Positions 45,341 through 54,474 of a stretch of DNA of 64,000 nt are shown here, piece by piece. The notes beneath the pieces are model-generated. The model was not told where the DNA came from. It did not search any database and was given only the letters and a program-made list of their open reading frames with translations. The stretch is from BQJU01 sp965229635 (GTDB taxonomy: Bacteria > Bacteroidota > Bacteroidia > Chitinophagales > Saprospiraceae). Position 1 is the first letter of the stretch, and every line of letters starts with the position of its first letter. Both the position numbers and the translations under genes were made by a program. The stretch is from contig OZ245894.1 of NCBI GenBank assembly GCA_965229635.1, forward strand, positions 6,944,001-7,008,000, in the 5' to 3' direction.

Positions 45341-45946
45341 ATGAGTTTCTTAAAATCAAAAGGATTCAAGTACTTAAAAAACCTGATTATTGGTGTTGGT
45401 GCTTCTGTAGTATTGTTGGGAGCCCTGTTCAAACTGGAAAGCTGGGAAGGTGCAAGTACCATGCTGATTATTGGGCTGTCTGTTGAAGCCTTTATCTTCT
45501 TGTTCCTGGGTGTTATTGGACCAGAAAAAGATTACTACTGGGAAAAACTGTATCCAGGCCTTGATGACTACAGCTCCAACATTGCACCCCTGACTGCCGG
45601 TGAGGTAGATGCCAGCACTCCAGCGCTGAATGGCGAAGTAGTAGAACAGCAACTGGGTGGAATGCTCAACGAGCTGCAAACCATGTCAAAAAGCTTATCC
45701 TCACTCAAAGCTTTGCAGGAAGTTGATTTCTCTGGTGCAAGCGACCAGATCAAAACCATGAGCAACTTTTACTCTAAGTTGAATCAGGCAATGGCTGATC
45801 TGAGCGATTCTCTGGAAGACACCAAGGAGTACAAAGAGCAACTGACTGTACTGAACCAGAATATCGGTCAACTGAACAATGCTTATAGCACACTGAACAA
45901 CGTTTACGGAAACGTGATCTCTGCTATGGGTAATGCCAAGAACTAA
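45341..45946 (+). CDS. gldL: Type IX secretion motor protein GldL
   Basis: A 201-residue inner-membrane protein with two helices (about 15-31 and 40-60), the first containing the conserved LGALFKLESWEG with the functional Glu, the second VEAFIFLFLGVIGP. The rest is a cytoplasmic helical region (SLKALQEVDFSGASDQIKTM). Five GldL copies around two GldM make the proton-driven motor of type IX secretion and gliding. It follows the gldK terminator by about 240 bases, so a promoter of its own is expected there. gldM follows after 46 bases. Confidence 0.95.
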   Translation: MSFLKSKGFKYLKNLIIGVGASVVLLGALFKLESWEGASTMLIIGLSVEAFIFLFLGVIGPEKDYYWEKLYPGLDDYSSNIAPLTAGEVDASTPALNGEVVEQQLGGMLNELQTMSKSLSSLKALQEVDFSGASDQIKTMSNFYSKLNQAMADLSDSLEDTKEYKEQLTVLNQNIGQLNNAYSTLNNVYGNVISAMGNAKN

Positions 45947-45992
45947 GTTCCTTATCGGGTAAATTTATTTTTAAAAGCAAAAACTCAAAATT

Positions 45993-47621
45993 ATGTCCAT
46001 ACCTAAGGAACCGCGGCAGTTGATGATCAACCTGATGTACCTCGTACTGACGGCCCTTTTGGCCCTGAACGTTTCTGCCGAGGTAATGAACGCTTTCTTT
46101 ACCCTTGATGATGGTAATAAAGCTAGTATTGCAACCGTGGAGTCACAGCTGGACCAGACTGTTTCCGGCCTGAAAAACCTGCTGAGTGACGAATCCAAAG
46201 CTAAATATAAGCCAATCGAACCCGCTGTAGATCAGGTTCGTGGGGTAGTAGCTTCTTTTGATAGCTACGTGAATGATCTGCGTGATAAACTGATCGACGA
46301 AGCCGGTAACAAGAACGGCGAAGTAGACGATGGTGATTACATTGAAAGCCATGGCAAAAAGGTGCCAAAGGGTAAGAAAAACAAAGATGTAACCACTCGC
46401 ATGCTCGTACAGGATGGAGCCGGTGCCGAATTGAAGCAGGAAATTATCAAAACCAAGGACGCTCTGGTGAAAGTATTTACCGATCTGTTGACGCAGCATG
46501 GTGAAACTTTCGGCCTGCAAGAGGCAGAAATCCAGAGTCGTATCCAGAATATTGGTAACAACCTGCCATTTGGTATTGATGACGAAACCTGGAAAGAAAG
46601 CAAGGACAAAAACAGCTGGGAGGATTTCAAATTCCGCCAGATGCCCCTTGCTGCTGTATTGCCACTGCTGAGCCAGATGCAATCTGACGCAAAGAGTTCT
46701 GAAGCTGCACTGATCAACAACATGGCCGAACTGGCCGGTGGTCGTGTAGTAGAATTCGACGCTTTCTTCCCGGTGGTACAGGCTGAAAAAGCTTACGTGA
46801 TCAAAGGTGATCCATTCAAAGCGCAGATTTCTATCGGTACTTACAGTACTCAAATCAACCCTGATGATATTTCAATCTCAGTAAACGGTAACAACCTCAC
46901 GGTTGGTGAAGATGGTAAGGCCGAATATACGACCAACACCTCTTCTACCGGTAAGCAAACACTGAAACTGGCGGTGAAGGTACGTAACCCACTGACCGGC
47001 GAAGTATCTGAAGGTGATGGTACTTATGAATACGAAGTAGGTACGCGTTCCGCAACGGTTTCAGCCGATAAGATGAACGTTTTCTACATCGGTGTAGAAA
47101 ACCCGGTTTCTGTTTCTGTAGCTGGTGCCTCCAGTAACGATGTAAGTGTTAGTGCCAGTGGTGTAAACATCAAGGCTACTAACAGAGCTTCCGGCAAATA
47201 CATGGTTACCGCGAATAAGCCTGGTGAAGCAACTGTTACCATCAGTGGTGGTGGATTGCCAAGAACCAATTTCGACTTCCGCGTAAAGCGTATTCCTGAC
47301 CCGGTTGCTCGTTTGGGTAACAAAGGAGACGGATCAATGGGTAACGGTGAATTCAAGGCCCAGCAAGGTCTGATTGCCTGGTTGGACAACTTTGACTTCG
47401 ACGCTCGTTGTGATATTCAGGGCTTTACTCTGGTACGTGTACCTAAGCGTGATGATCCAATCGAGAGTGTAAACTCTGGTGGAGGATACAATGCTAAATC
47501 AAAAAGGTTAGTTGACGCCGCTAAGCCCGGAGATACTTACTACTTCGAAAACGTCAAGGCTAGATGCCCAGGTGACGCTGCCGGACGTAAGATTAACTCT
47601 CTGGTATTCAAAATACGTTAA
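45993..47621 (+). CDS. gldM: Type IX secretion motor protein GldM
   Basis: A 542-residue protein with a short cytoplasmic N-terminus (SIPKEPRQLMINLMYLVLTAL) and one helix (about 12-30) that sits inside the GldL pentamer. The periplasmic part has four domains: helical to about residue 220, then strand domains (INPDDISISVNGNNLTVGED, GVENPVSVSVAGAS, PDPVARLGNKGDG). It transmits motor movement to the GldKN ring. Length and order agree with known GldM. It is followed by gldN after 85 bases on the same transcript. Confidence 0.95.
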   Translation: MSIPKEPRQLMINLMYLVLTALLALNVSAEVMNAFFTLDDGNKASIATVESQLDQTVSGLKNLLSDESKAKYKPIEPAVDQVRGVVASFDSYVNDLRDKLIDEAGNKNGEVDDGDYIESHGKKVPKGKKNKDVTTRMLVQDGAGAELKQEIIKTKDALVKVFTDLLTQHGETFGLQEAEIQSRIQNIGNNLPFGIDDETWKESKDKNSWEDFKFRQMPLAAVLPLLSQMQSDAKSSEAALINNMAELAGGRVVEFDAFFPVVQAEKAYVIKGDPFKAQISIGTYSTQINPDDISISVNGNNLTVGEDGKAEYTTNTSSTGKQTLKLAVKVRNPLTGEVSEGDGTYEYEVGTRSATVSADKMNVFYIGVENPVSVSVAGASSNDVSVSASGVNIKATNRASGKYMVTANKPGEATVTISGGGLPRTNFDFRVKRIPDPVARLGNKGDGSMGNGEFKAQQGLIAWLDNFDFDARCDIQGFTLVRVPKRDDPIESVNSGGGYNAKSKRLVDAAKPGDTYYFENVKARCPGDAAGRKINSLVFKIR

Positions 47622-47706
47622 TTTTTTTCTGTTAAAGTGTAATAGTGCGCTTGGTTAACTCGTTAAATCAGTGCACTTTTACACTTTAATAAACAAAAGT
47701 CCAATC

Positions 47707-48579
47707 ATGAAGATCACTTTGAAACTGCTAGGATTAAGCTTATTGATCTTGTTTTTTGTAACCCCATCCAATGCCCAGGGGCCCGACAATGTTGTCACTT
47801 TGACTGAAGCCGAGGTTGAAGACAATACGGATCAACCACTTGATGATATTGTTGAAAAAAGAACGATCGTTGAAAAGCGTATCCTCCCCTATGACCACGT
47901 ACGCGAAGCAGACATCTTCTGGGAAAAAAGAATTTGGAGAGTAATCGACATACGTGAGAAAATGAACCTCCCCTTTGCCTATGAAGAACGTCCCTTCTTC
48001 ACCATCTTGATGGAAGCTGCGGAGAATGATGAAATTACTGTTTACAGTACGGAGGATGATAAATTTACAGCAAAATTACAGCCGGATGAGGTATCAGCAA
48101 TGGGTGCAACCATTGATACCGTAATTACTTTTGATCCGGAAACATACGAAGAGCAAATCCAGATCGTTCGCAACGAACTCAACCCTGAGGACGTGAAGCG
48201 CTTCCGTATTAAGGAAATCTGGTTTTTCGATGAGGAAACTTCCACTTTACAAGTTCGTATCCTTGGTATCGCACCACTGATCGACGTAAAAGATGACGCT
48301 GGTAATTTCAAATATGAAAAGCCAATGTTCTGGGTGTATTACCCCGAGGCAAGGAAAGTGCTGGCTCGCGAAAGAGTATTTAACTTCGGCAATGATGCCT
48401 CCCCGATAACGTGGGAAGACCTGCTGGAAATGCGCTTTTTCGCCAGCTATGTCTATAAAGAGTCGAACGTCTTTGACCGACGACTTCAGGAGTACTTATC
48501 AGGAGTTGATCTTCTTATGGAATCTGAAAAAATTGAACAGGAAATCTTTAATTTCGAACACGATTTGTGGTCTTATTAA
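47707..48579 (+). CDS. gldN: Type IX secretion ring protein GldN
   Basis: The start MKITLKLLGLS at 47707 gives 290 residues with a signal peptide ending SNAQG; an open extension of 12 codons upstream includes the AT-rich leader. The family region is clear: DIFWEKRIWRVIDIREKMNLPF, RFRIKEIWFFDEETSTLQVRILGIAP, and WEDLLEMRFFASYVYKESN. GldN/PorN forms the periplasmic ring with GldK. It closes the gldLMN unit and is followed by an inverted repeat and a terminator. Confidence 0.94.
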   Translation: MKITLKLLGLSLLILFFVTPSNAQGPDNVVTLTEAEVEDNTDQPLDDIVEKRTIVEKRILPYDHVREADIFWEKRIWRVIDIREKMNLPFAYEERPFFTILMEAAENDEITVYSTEDDKFTAKLQPDEVSAMGATIDTVITFDPETYEEQIQIVRNELNPEDVKRFRIKEIWFFDEETSTLQVRILGIAPLIDVKDDAGNFKYEKPMFWVYYPEARKVLARERVFNFGNDASPITWEDLLEMRFFASYVYKESNVFDRRLQEYLSGVDLLMESEKIEQEIFNFEHDLWSY

Positions 48580-48603
48580 TGATTACTGATCCTGTAATAA
48601 AGG

Positions 48604-48709
48604 TTCTTTGACAAATTTCATGATTTAGAGTCAATCAAAAATCTAAACCAACGCTTCTAAAGGCGCTTTTGATCTAAATTTTAGTTTGACCATGAAATTT
48701 GTCAAAGAA
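48604..48709. repeat. Perfect 19-bp inverted repeat after gldN
   Basis: TTCTTTGACAAATTTCATG (48604-48622) and its exact complement (48691-48709) surround a 68-base spacer. It sits between the gldN stop and the terminator at 48718-48750. The spacing is too long for a simple terminator; it may be a transposon remnant or an mRNA 3' stabiliser. Confidence 0.75.
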
Positions 48710-48717
48710 GGATACCC

Positions 48718-48750
48718 AAAAGGGCTTTTCGCTATGCGGAAGGCCCTTTT
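48718..48750. terminator. Terminator between gldN and helicase gene
   Basis: AAAAGGGC and GCCCTTTT pair and the stem continues inward (TTTTCGC with GCGGAAG), closed by the loop TAT and followed by a T-run. It separates the convergent gldN and helicase genes. Confidence 0.8.
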
Positions 48751-48772
48751 TGTTTTCCTCAATTAGCCCACT

Positions 48773-50668
48773 CTACTGCATATATTCCCAGGCCGTTCGG
48801 TAAGTTCCGTGGGCATCTACATAGTCAAGGAAACGACCGTAGAAGTCGTGATTGCCGATCGTTGCACTATCCCCCACCACAACTAACTGCTTGCGGGCCC
48901 GTGTCATGGCTACATTCATCCGCCGGTGATCATTTAAAAAGCCAATTTCTCCCTTGGCATTGGACCGCACCAGGGAAATATAGACCACCTCCCGCTCCTG
49001 ACCCTGAAAGCCATCAATGGTGTTGACCACAATGGGGAGTGACTGCAAGCGCTCGTCCTCTTCAATCTGTTCTTTCATGATTAATACCTGTTCCCGGTAC
49101 GGAGAAATAACGGCAACAGAGGGCAATTCCTCCTCTCCATAAGCCTCAACCAGTTGGTACAAATGTTCGCAAAGCATCTGGTACTCATCGGGATTATAAC
49201 GGCTTTGAAAGGCTTCCCGAATTTTTTCCTCAAAGCCGCAACCGGCCGTATCAATAAAAACCAGCGGATCATTGCTGCCAATGCGTAATTTTTGGTCTTT
49301 CACTACTTCTGCTGCCTCAAGTTTGCCATTGTAAAATTGTTGGTTGGAAAAACCCATAATCACCTTGTGCATACGGTACTGCACATTGAGTAACGACGTT
49401 GTTTCAAAACGCTGCAGCGCTTTCTCGATCAGGCTTATGCCAAATCCGCCACGCTGGGCTTCAATAGATTTTACCGTGGGCGGCAATTGAAAGGGATCAC
49501 CCGTCAATATCACGCGTGATGCTCGTAAAATGGGAATCCAGGTAGCGGGTTCCAATGCCTGGGCAGCTTCGTCAATCACCACCGTCCGAAACCTGCGCCT
49601 TTCCAACATCTTATTGGCCGCCCCCACCAGTGTACAGGTAATCACCTGGGCCCCATCCAGAATCTGGTTGATCAGGCGATCTTCCAGTTGATTGGCCCAG
49701 GCCATCAATTCCGAAGCTTCCGCAAATAGCTGTTTGCGTTCCTGGTAGCCCTCCGGGCCAAACTTTCGCTTGTAGCGTCGAGCCTTGCGCCGGGCTTCCG
49801 CCGCATCAATTTTCACCTTTTTGATATTCTTACTCTCCGGATGAGCGGACAGTTGCATATCCAAGGTATGCCTGACAATGGTTTCGTCTACTCTCGAAAT
49901 ATTCCCAATGCGCACAACGTTCAGGCCTTCTTCGGCAAGTTTTTCCGTCAATAAATCCACGGCCGTATTACTTGGGGCGGTCACTAATACCGTGCTTTCC
50001 GTTTCACACAACATTTTGACCGCCTGCACCAACGTAGTCGTCTTGCCTGTACCAGGAGGACCATGTACCACTGCCGCCTCGTAGGCTGCCAGGATATGGC
50101 TAATGGCCGAATTTTGGGAGGGATTGAGTTGTGGCAACTGCACCTCCGGTAACGCGCTAAACTGTGCCTTACTTCCCCCCAACAACACCGAGCGCAGTTC
50201 CGCCAATCGATCACCTTTGGCATTCATTACCTTTTTCAGGGCTTTTTCCATCTCCAGGTACGTGGTTTCATCGAACATCAGATCGACCCCAATTTGTCCC
50301 AATCCCAACCAATCGGGCAGGTCATTACTATTCAGGATAATCTTCATCCGATTTTTATTGACGTAGTGGATCACGCCACTTTTTTCCGGCTTGGATATAT
50401 TGGGTTGCTGGGTAAAAAGGCTGACGGCCTTTCCCGAACGAAAATGGTGTTCCTGGTCTTCATTATTCTTCTCCACCACCACAAAAGCCCGTTCGCCCAT
50501 CGCGTAGCCCGTCTTTACCACTTGCACCGCATACCAGGTATATCCCTTCTTAATCCGCTCGGGCAGCGGAAGCTGTTGCACCATTTTTTTGTGCTGCTCA
50601 AAATCCTCAGTCTTTTCCAGCTTTAGCAGCTCTTGCAATCGTTCTAGTTCCTCCTGTATTTTATTCAT
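48773..50668 (-). CDS. UPF1/IGHMBP2-like superfamily 1 helicase
   Basis: A 631-residue cytoplasmic helicase (start MNKIQEELERLQ; a Met two codons upstream is equally possible). Motifs are complete: Walker A VHGPPGTGKTTT, motif II VVIDEAAQALEP (DEAA), the Gln-containing LTGDPFQLPPTV (motif III), VQYRMHKVI (motif IV), NTIDGFQGQEREVVYISLVRSN (motif V) and NVAMTRARKQLVVVGD (motif VI). The N-terminal strand domain is shared with SMUBP-2. Members unwind DNA or RNA 5' to 3'. It is alone on its strand and diverges from the ABC transporter gene. Confidence 0.92.
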   Translation of the reverse strand: MNKIQEELERLQELLKLEKTEDFEQHKKMVQQLPLPERIKKGYTWYAVQVVKTGYAMGERAFVVVEKNNEDQEHHFRSGKAVSLFTQQPNISKPEKSGVIHYVNKNRMKIILNSNDLPDWLGLGQIGVDLMFDETTYLEMEKALKKVMNAKGDRLAELRSVLLGGSKAQFSALPEVQLPQLNPSQNSAISHILAAYEAAVVHGPPGTGKTTTLVQAVKMLCETESTVLVTAPSNTAVDLLTEKLAEEGLNVVRIGNISRVDETIVRHTLDMQLSAHPESKNIKKVKIDAAEARRKARRYKRKFGPEGYQERKQLFAEASELMAWANQLEDRLINQILDGAQVITCTLVGAANKMLERRRFRTVVIDEAAQALEPATWIPILRASRVILTGDPFQLPPTVKSIEAQRGGFGISLIEKALQRFETTSLLNVQYRMHKVIMGFSNQQFYNGKLEAAEVVKDQKLRIGSNDPLVFIDTAGCGFEEKIREAFQSRYNPDEYQMLCEHLYQLVEAYGEEELPSVAVISPYREQVLIMKEQIEEDERLQSLPIVVNTIDGFQGQEREVVYISLVRSNAKGEIGFLNDHRRMNVAMTRARKQLVVVGDSATIGNHDFYGRFLDYVDAHGTYRTAWEYMQ

Positions 50669-50785
50669 TGTCAACTATCGTCAGGTCCTAATTGTATTCT
50701 TTCAGAAATAAAGCACTTAATTCGCTAAAAGTTTACCTTTTTTGGCAATAATTCCCCAGATTACTGTACCAGAATAGATGCTAAT

Positions 50786-52612
50786 ATGAGTCGTAGAATA
50801 AAGCCGGAACCACAACAATCCTTTAAAGAACAATTCTCTGCACTGGGCAATTTGCCTCCATTTTTCCGATTAATTTGGGAAACCCACTGGAAAATGGCCC
50901 TCGGTAATGTGCTGCTGCGGTTGATCAAATCAGCCATTCCACTGACCATGCTGTACGTTGGTAAGCTGATCATTGATGAAGTCATCCGGCTGAGCGAAGC
51001 CGCCGACAAGGACATGCAATATGTCTGGATGTTACTGGCACTTGAACTGGGCCTCGCCATCATTTCTGACCTGATCAACAGGGGCATCAACCTGCTCGAT
51101 AGCCTCCTGGGCGATCTGGTGGCCAATCGTACCTCAGTGGACCTGATTCGACACGCTTCCAGGTTGGATTTGTATCAGTTTGAGGACGCCGATTTTTATG
51201 ACAAATTGGAACGTGCCCGCCGACAAACAACCGGACGCACCGTGCTGATGTCGCAGGTCTTGTCGCAGTTGCAAAATGTCATCACGTTATTGTTCCTGGC
51301 GGGAGGTCTGGTAGCCTTTAATCCCTGGCTGATCTTGATTCTTTTTCTGGCGGTAATCCCTTCATTTATTGGCGAGACCTATTTCAACCAAAAAAACTAT
51401 TCCCTGACCCGCAGCTGGACCCCGGAGCGACGTGAACTGGACTACCTGCGTTACATCGGGGCCAGTGACCAGACCGCCAAGGAAGTCAAAATATTTAGCC
51501 TCTCCGAATTCATCACCGAGCGTTTTGATCACCTTTCCATGAAGTACTACCGCGCCAATCGAGCCCTGTCAATCCGACACGCCAGCTGGGGGAGTATTCT
51601 TTCCTCACTTGGGACCCTTTCCTACTACGGAGCTTATGTCTTCATCATTTTGCAGACCGTTAGTGGGGCCATTACGGTGGGTACGCTGACCTTCCTCTCC
51701 GGGTCCTTCAGCCGAATGCAGGGACTATTGCAAAACATCATGACCAATTTTTCCCGTATTGCCGAAAGCGCCCTGTACCTGCAAGACCTGTTCGACTTTT
51801 TTGCCATCGAACCCTTGATCAAAAACAAGTCCAATCCCCTACCCTTTCCGGAAAAAATTCGGGAAGGTTTTGTCTTTGAAAATGTCAGTTTTAAATATCC
51901 CGGAAGCGAACGCTGGGCCATTCGCAATTTGAGCTTTCAGTTGCGTAAGGGAGAAAAATTGGCACTGGTAGGAGAAAATGGAGCGGGCAAGACTACGCTC
52001 GTGAAATTGCTGGCCCGCCTTTACGAACCCACCGAAGGCCGAATCTTGCTGGATGGCATTGACTTGCGCGAATTCGGCCTGAAATCGCTTCGCGACAACA
52101 TTGGCATCATCTTTCAGGATTACATCCGCTTTCAGTTGACCGCGAGTGAAAATATAGCCATTGGAAATATACGGCAGGTAGAAGCTATGCCGGTCATCGA
52201 AAATGCCGCTCAGAAAAGTCTGGCTGATACAGTTATTGATGAATTACCCGAGGGCTTTGCTACCCGCCTGGGCAAACGTTTTACGGGAGGAGTCGAGCTA
52301 TCAGGTGGTCAGTGGCAGAAGATTGCTCTGGGACGCGCCTACATGCGCGATGCACAGTTGCTCATCCTTGACGAACCCACTTCTGCCCTGGATGCACGAG
52401 CCGAACACGAAGTATTCCTGCGCTTTTCAGAACTAATAGAGGATAAGTCAGCAGTATTGATCTCTCACCGCTTTTCCACCGTTCGCATGGCCGATCGCAT
52501 CCTCTTTCTGGAAAACGGACAGTTGCTCGAATTGGGCAGTCATGAGGAATTGCTGGAAATGAACGGCAAGTATGCGGAATTGTTTCACCTACAGGCGCAG
52601 GGGTACGTATAG
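50786..52612 (+). CDS. ABC transporter, fused permease and ATPase
   Basis: A 608-residue half-transporter that works as a dimer. Six helices lie in the first 330 residues. The ATPase domain has Walker A GENGAGKTTL, Q-loop IFQDYIRFQ, signature LSGGQWQKIALGRA, Walker B LLILDEPTSALD and the H-loop LISHRFSTV. The order marks it as a type IV exporter, for lipid, peptide or drug; the cargo is unknown. It is transcribed alone; a 117-base gap separates it from the divergent helicase gene. Confidence 0.92.
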   Translation: MSRRIKPEPQQSFKEQFSALGNLPPFFRLIWETHWKMALGNVLLRLIKSAIPLTMLYVGKLIIDEVIRLSEAADKDMQYVWMLLALELGLAIISDLINRGINLLDSLLGDLVANRTSVDLIRHASRLDLYQFEDADFYDKLERARRQTTGRTVLMSQVLSQLQNVITLLFLAGGLVAFNPWLILILFLAVIPSFIGETYFNQKNYSLTRSWTPERRELDYLRYIGASDQTAKEVKIFSLSEFITERFDHLSMKYYRANRALSIRHASWGSILSSLGTLSYYGAYVFIILQTVSGAITVGTLTFLSGSFSRMQGLLQNIMTNFSRIAESALYLQDLFDFFAIEPLIKNKSNPLPFPEKIREGFVFENVSFKYPGSERWAIRNLSFQLRKGEKLALVGENGAGKTTLVKLLARLYEPTEGRILLDGIDLREFGLKSLRDNIGIIFQDYIRFQLTASENIAIGNIRQVEAMPVIENAAQKSLADTVIDELPEGFATRLGKRFTGGVELSGGQWQKIALGRAYMRDAQLLILDEPTSALDARAEHEVFLRFSELIEDKSAVLISHRFSTVRMADRILFLENGQLLELGSHEELLEMNGKYAELFHLQAQGYV

Positions 52613-52724
52613 GTGAATTGGTAGAATTGGATGGAGAAGAAGGAATTGGAAAGCATGGAAGGAGCGTTGGGAACAACTTAACATCCATGCGCTGTATTTC
52701 CAAAAAGACAATTCTTCCAGTACC

Positions 52725-54284
52725 CTAATAATTCCACAACAATTCCATCTGATTCTTCAGGTAAGCATCATTGGGTGCCAGATTGAGTCCGCGCTGAATC
52801 ATGAGACGGGCATTGGGATAGTCTTCCATTCGGAAGAAATAATTGGACGCCGCCGTGTAAGCCGTGGTGATCCAGAGTTCCACCCTGGGAAGCTGTCCAC
52901 TGATGGCCAGGGCTTGTTCAAAATTATCGAGATAGCGGAGGCCCTTTTCGTATTCATCCTTATCAAAAGTTTCGCGGATGCGTTCGGCCTGATAAAACAG
53001 ATCACGATCTTGCAGGAAGGGATGATTGCGCAGAAAAGGATACTGCCGTTTGTATTCCTCTAGTTCTCGCAGTCCCTTTTCATAGTCGCGCTGATTGCTC
53101 AGTGACTCCACTAAAAGGCCTGCCAGAGCATCCTGAATCTTTTTATTTCGGGAATAATCATGACTGATACTATCCATGCATGCCAGTACCTTGATGGTTT
53201 GATTTTGGCGAGCATAGTAACGTGCCATTTGGGTAAAATAAATTTCCCGAATTTGCGAAAGCATATTGGTTTCCATGCTCAGGTGCCGCTCATAGGAACG
53301 GTAGATCTCTTCCAACTTCTGCGGATCTTTCTTTTCAATCAGTAAATAATCGGTAAAGCGGTGAAAAGAATTCACTACTTCCTTGCGTACTGCCGGTATG
53401 GGATACTGTTGGTACAGCAGAAAAATCCCTGAGGCATCACCGGTATAGAGGATGTCCTTTGACTTGGCCAGTTGAAAGAGGCAGGTATAGCGAAATGACT
53501 CATGTCGGGGCAAGGGAAATAGCGCCTGTGCCTTGTCGACCAATTGCAGCGCCGGCACATAATTTTTATCATCGTACTGCTTTAGCGCCTGTTGGTAGTA
53601 AAGAATACCACTCAGCTGATTGAGACTGATTTGCGCTTCCTCAGGTGCATAATACTGATGAAACAAACTTTGTTCGGATACGGTTTCCTGACCATTCAGC
53701 AAGCGCAATTCGCGCAACAACTGAACATAATCGCGGGTAAAGCGACTCCGACGTTTCTTCTTAAGCTGCGAAGGGCTATCCGTTTCAATGGTGATGACAG
53801 ATTTGCCTGGATCCACCACCGGGTAAAGCCGCTGGGGTTCCATCTGGATATAGTAGGGCAACTTGTAGTGATCAAAAACTAACGCGTAAAGGGCTGTAGC
53901 CGTAGCGGTATTGTAAAGCTTTTTGCTAAACAATTGATCAAAGCCTGCATATTCATTGTAATTGCGGAAGTACTGCTTACGTAGGTAGGAACTGATAATG
54001 GCAACCGCATTTTTAGTCGATTTGCGGTCCACCTTTTCCCGATCCAGGTCGCGATAAATTTGGCGAAGTTCTACATCGATGTAGCGAAAATCGTGTTCAT
54101 TATTTTCCGGGGAAGCAGCCAGCAGCAGGCGCACCTGATTATCCGCCGTTTTGGGTAGAGGGCTTTTCAGCACCGTTTCTTCAAAAGGAGAGTGAAAATC
54201 CATCTCCTCAACCGGTTTCACCGCATACTGAGCCCACAGCCCATTACACAACAGCACTGCCAGCAGGATTAGACCTTGTTTCAT
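52725..54284 (-). CDS. Exported TPR protein with transglutaminase-like remnant
   Basis: The start MKQGLILLAVLLC (complement of 54282-54284) gives 519 residues with a signal peptide ending NGLWAQ; the frame is open further upstream but overlaps the next gene's promoter. Residues about 50-150 resemble a transglutaminase core (YNTATATALYALVFDHYKLPYYIQ) in which the catalytic Cys position reads Asn, so it is probably inactive. The rest consists of helix pairs of the TPR kind (YYQQALKQYDDKNYVPALQLVDKAQ; FFRMEDYPNARLMIQRGL). It may bind proteins in the periplasm. It diverges from the EAD11-STAND gene set with 190 bases between; a link is not shown. Confidence 0.72.
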   Translation of the reverse strand: MKQGLILLAVLLCNGLWAQYAVKPVEEMDFHSPFEETVLKSPLPKTADNQVRLLLAASPENNEHDFRYIDVELRQIYRDLDREKVDRKSTKNAVAIISSYLRKQYFRNYNEYAGFDQLFSKKLYNTATATALYALVFDHYKLPYYIQMEPQRLYPVVDPGKSVITIETDSPSQLKKKRRSRFTRDYVQLLRELRLLNGQETVSEQSLFHQYYAPEEAQISLNQLSGILYYQQALKQYDDKNYVPALQLVDKAQALFPLPRHESFRYTCLFQLAKSKDILYTGDASGIFLLYQQYPIPAVRKEVVNSFHRFTDYLLIEKKDPQKLEEIYRSYERHLSMETNMLSQIREIYFTQMARYYARQNQTIKVLACMDSISHDYSRNKKIQDALAGLLVESLSNQRDYEKGLRELEEYKRQYPFLRNHPFLQDRDLFYQAERIRETFDKDEYEKGLRYLDNFEQALAISGQLPRVELWITTAYTAASNYFFRMEDYPNARLMIQRGLNLAPNDAYLKNQMELLWNY

Positions 54285-54474
54285 GGAATGACAATTTTCG
54301 CCAAATATAACAATTCGGTGGCTGGGATTATATTTATAAAATAGTGAATTGAGAAAATTCAGGAACAATTTTGAGTCCCAGTCGTATAACCATGATATAG
54401 CACTCAAATATTTTTTTTTATCTTGTCTGTCAATATTACTAAAATACAGAAAGCTAAGACCCAGCTGTTTTGTC

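Noticed and set aside
54349..54474. N-terminal extension of the EAD11 protein by 42 residues
   Set aside because: The EAD11-like domain begins at the later Met, and the extension lies in the AT-rich divergent promoter region.
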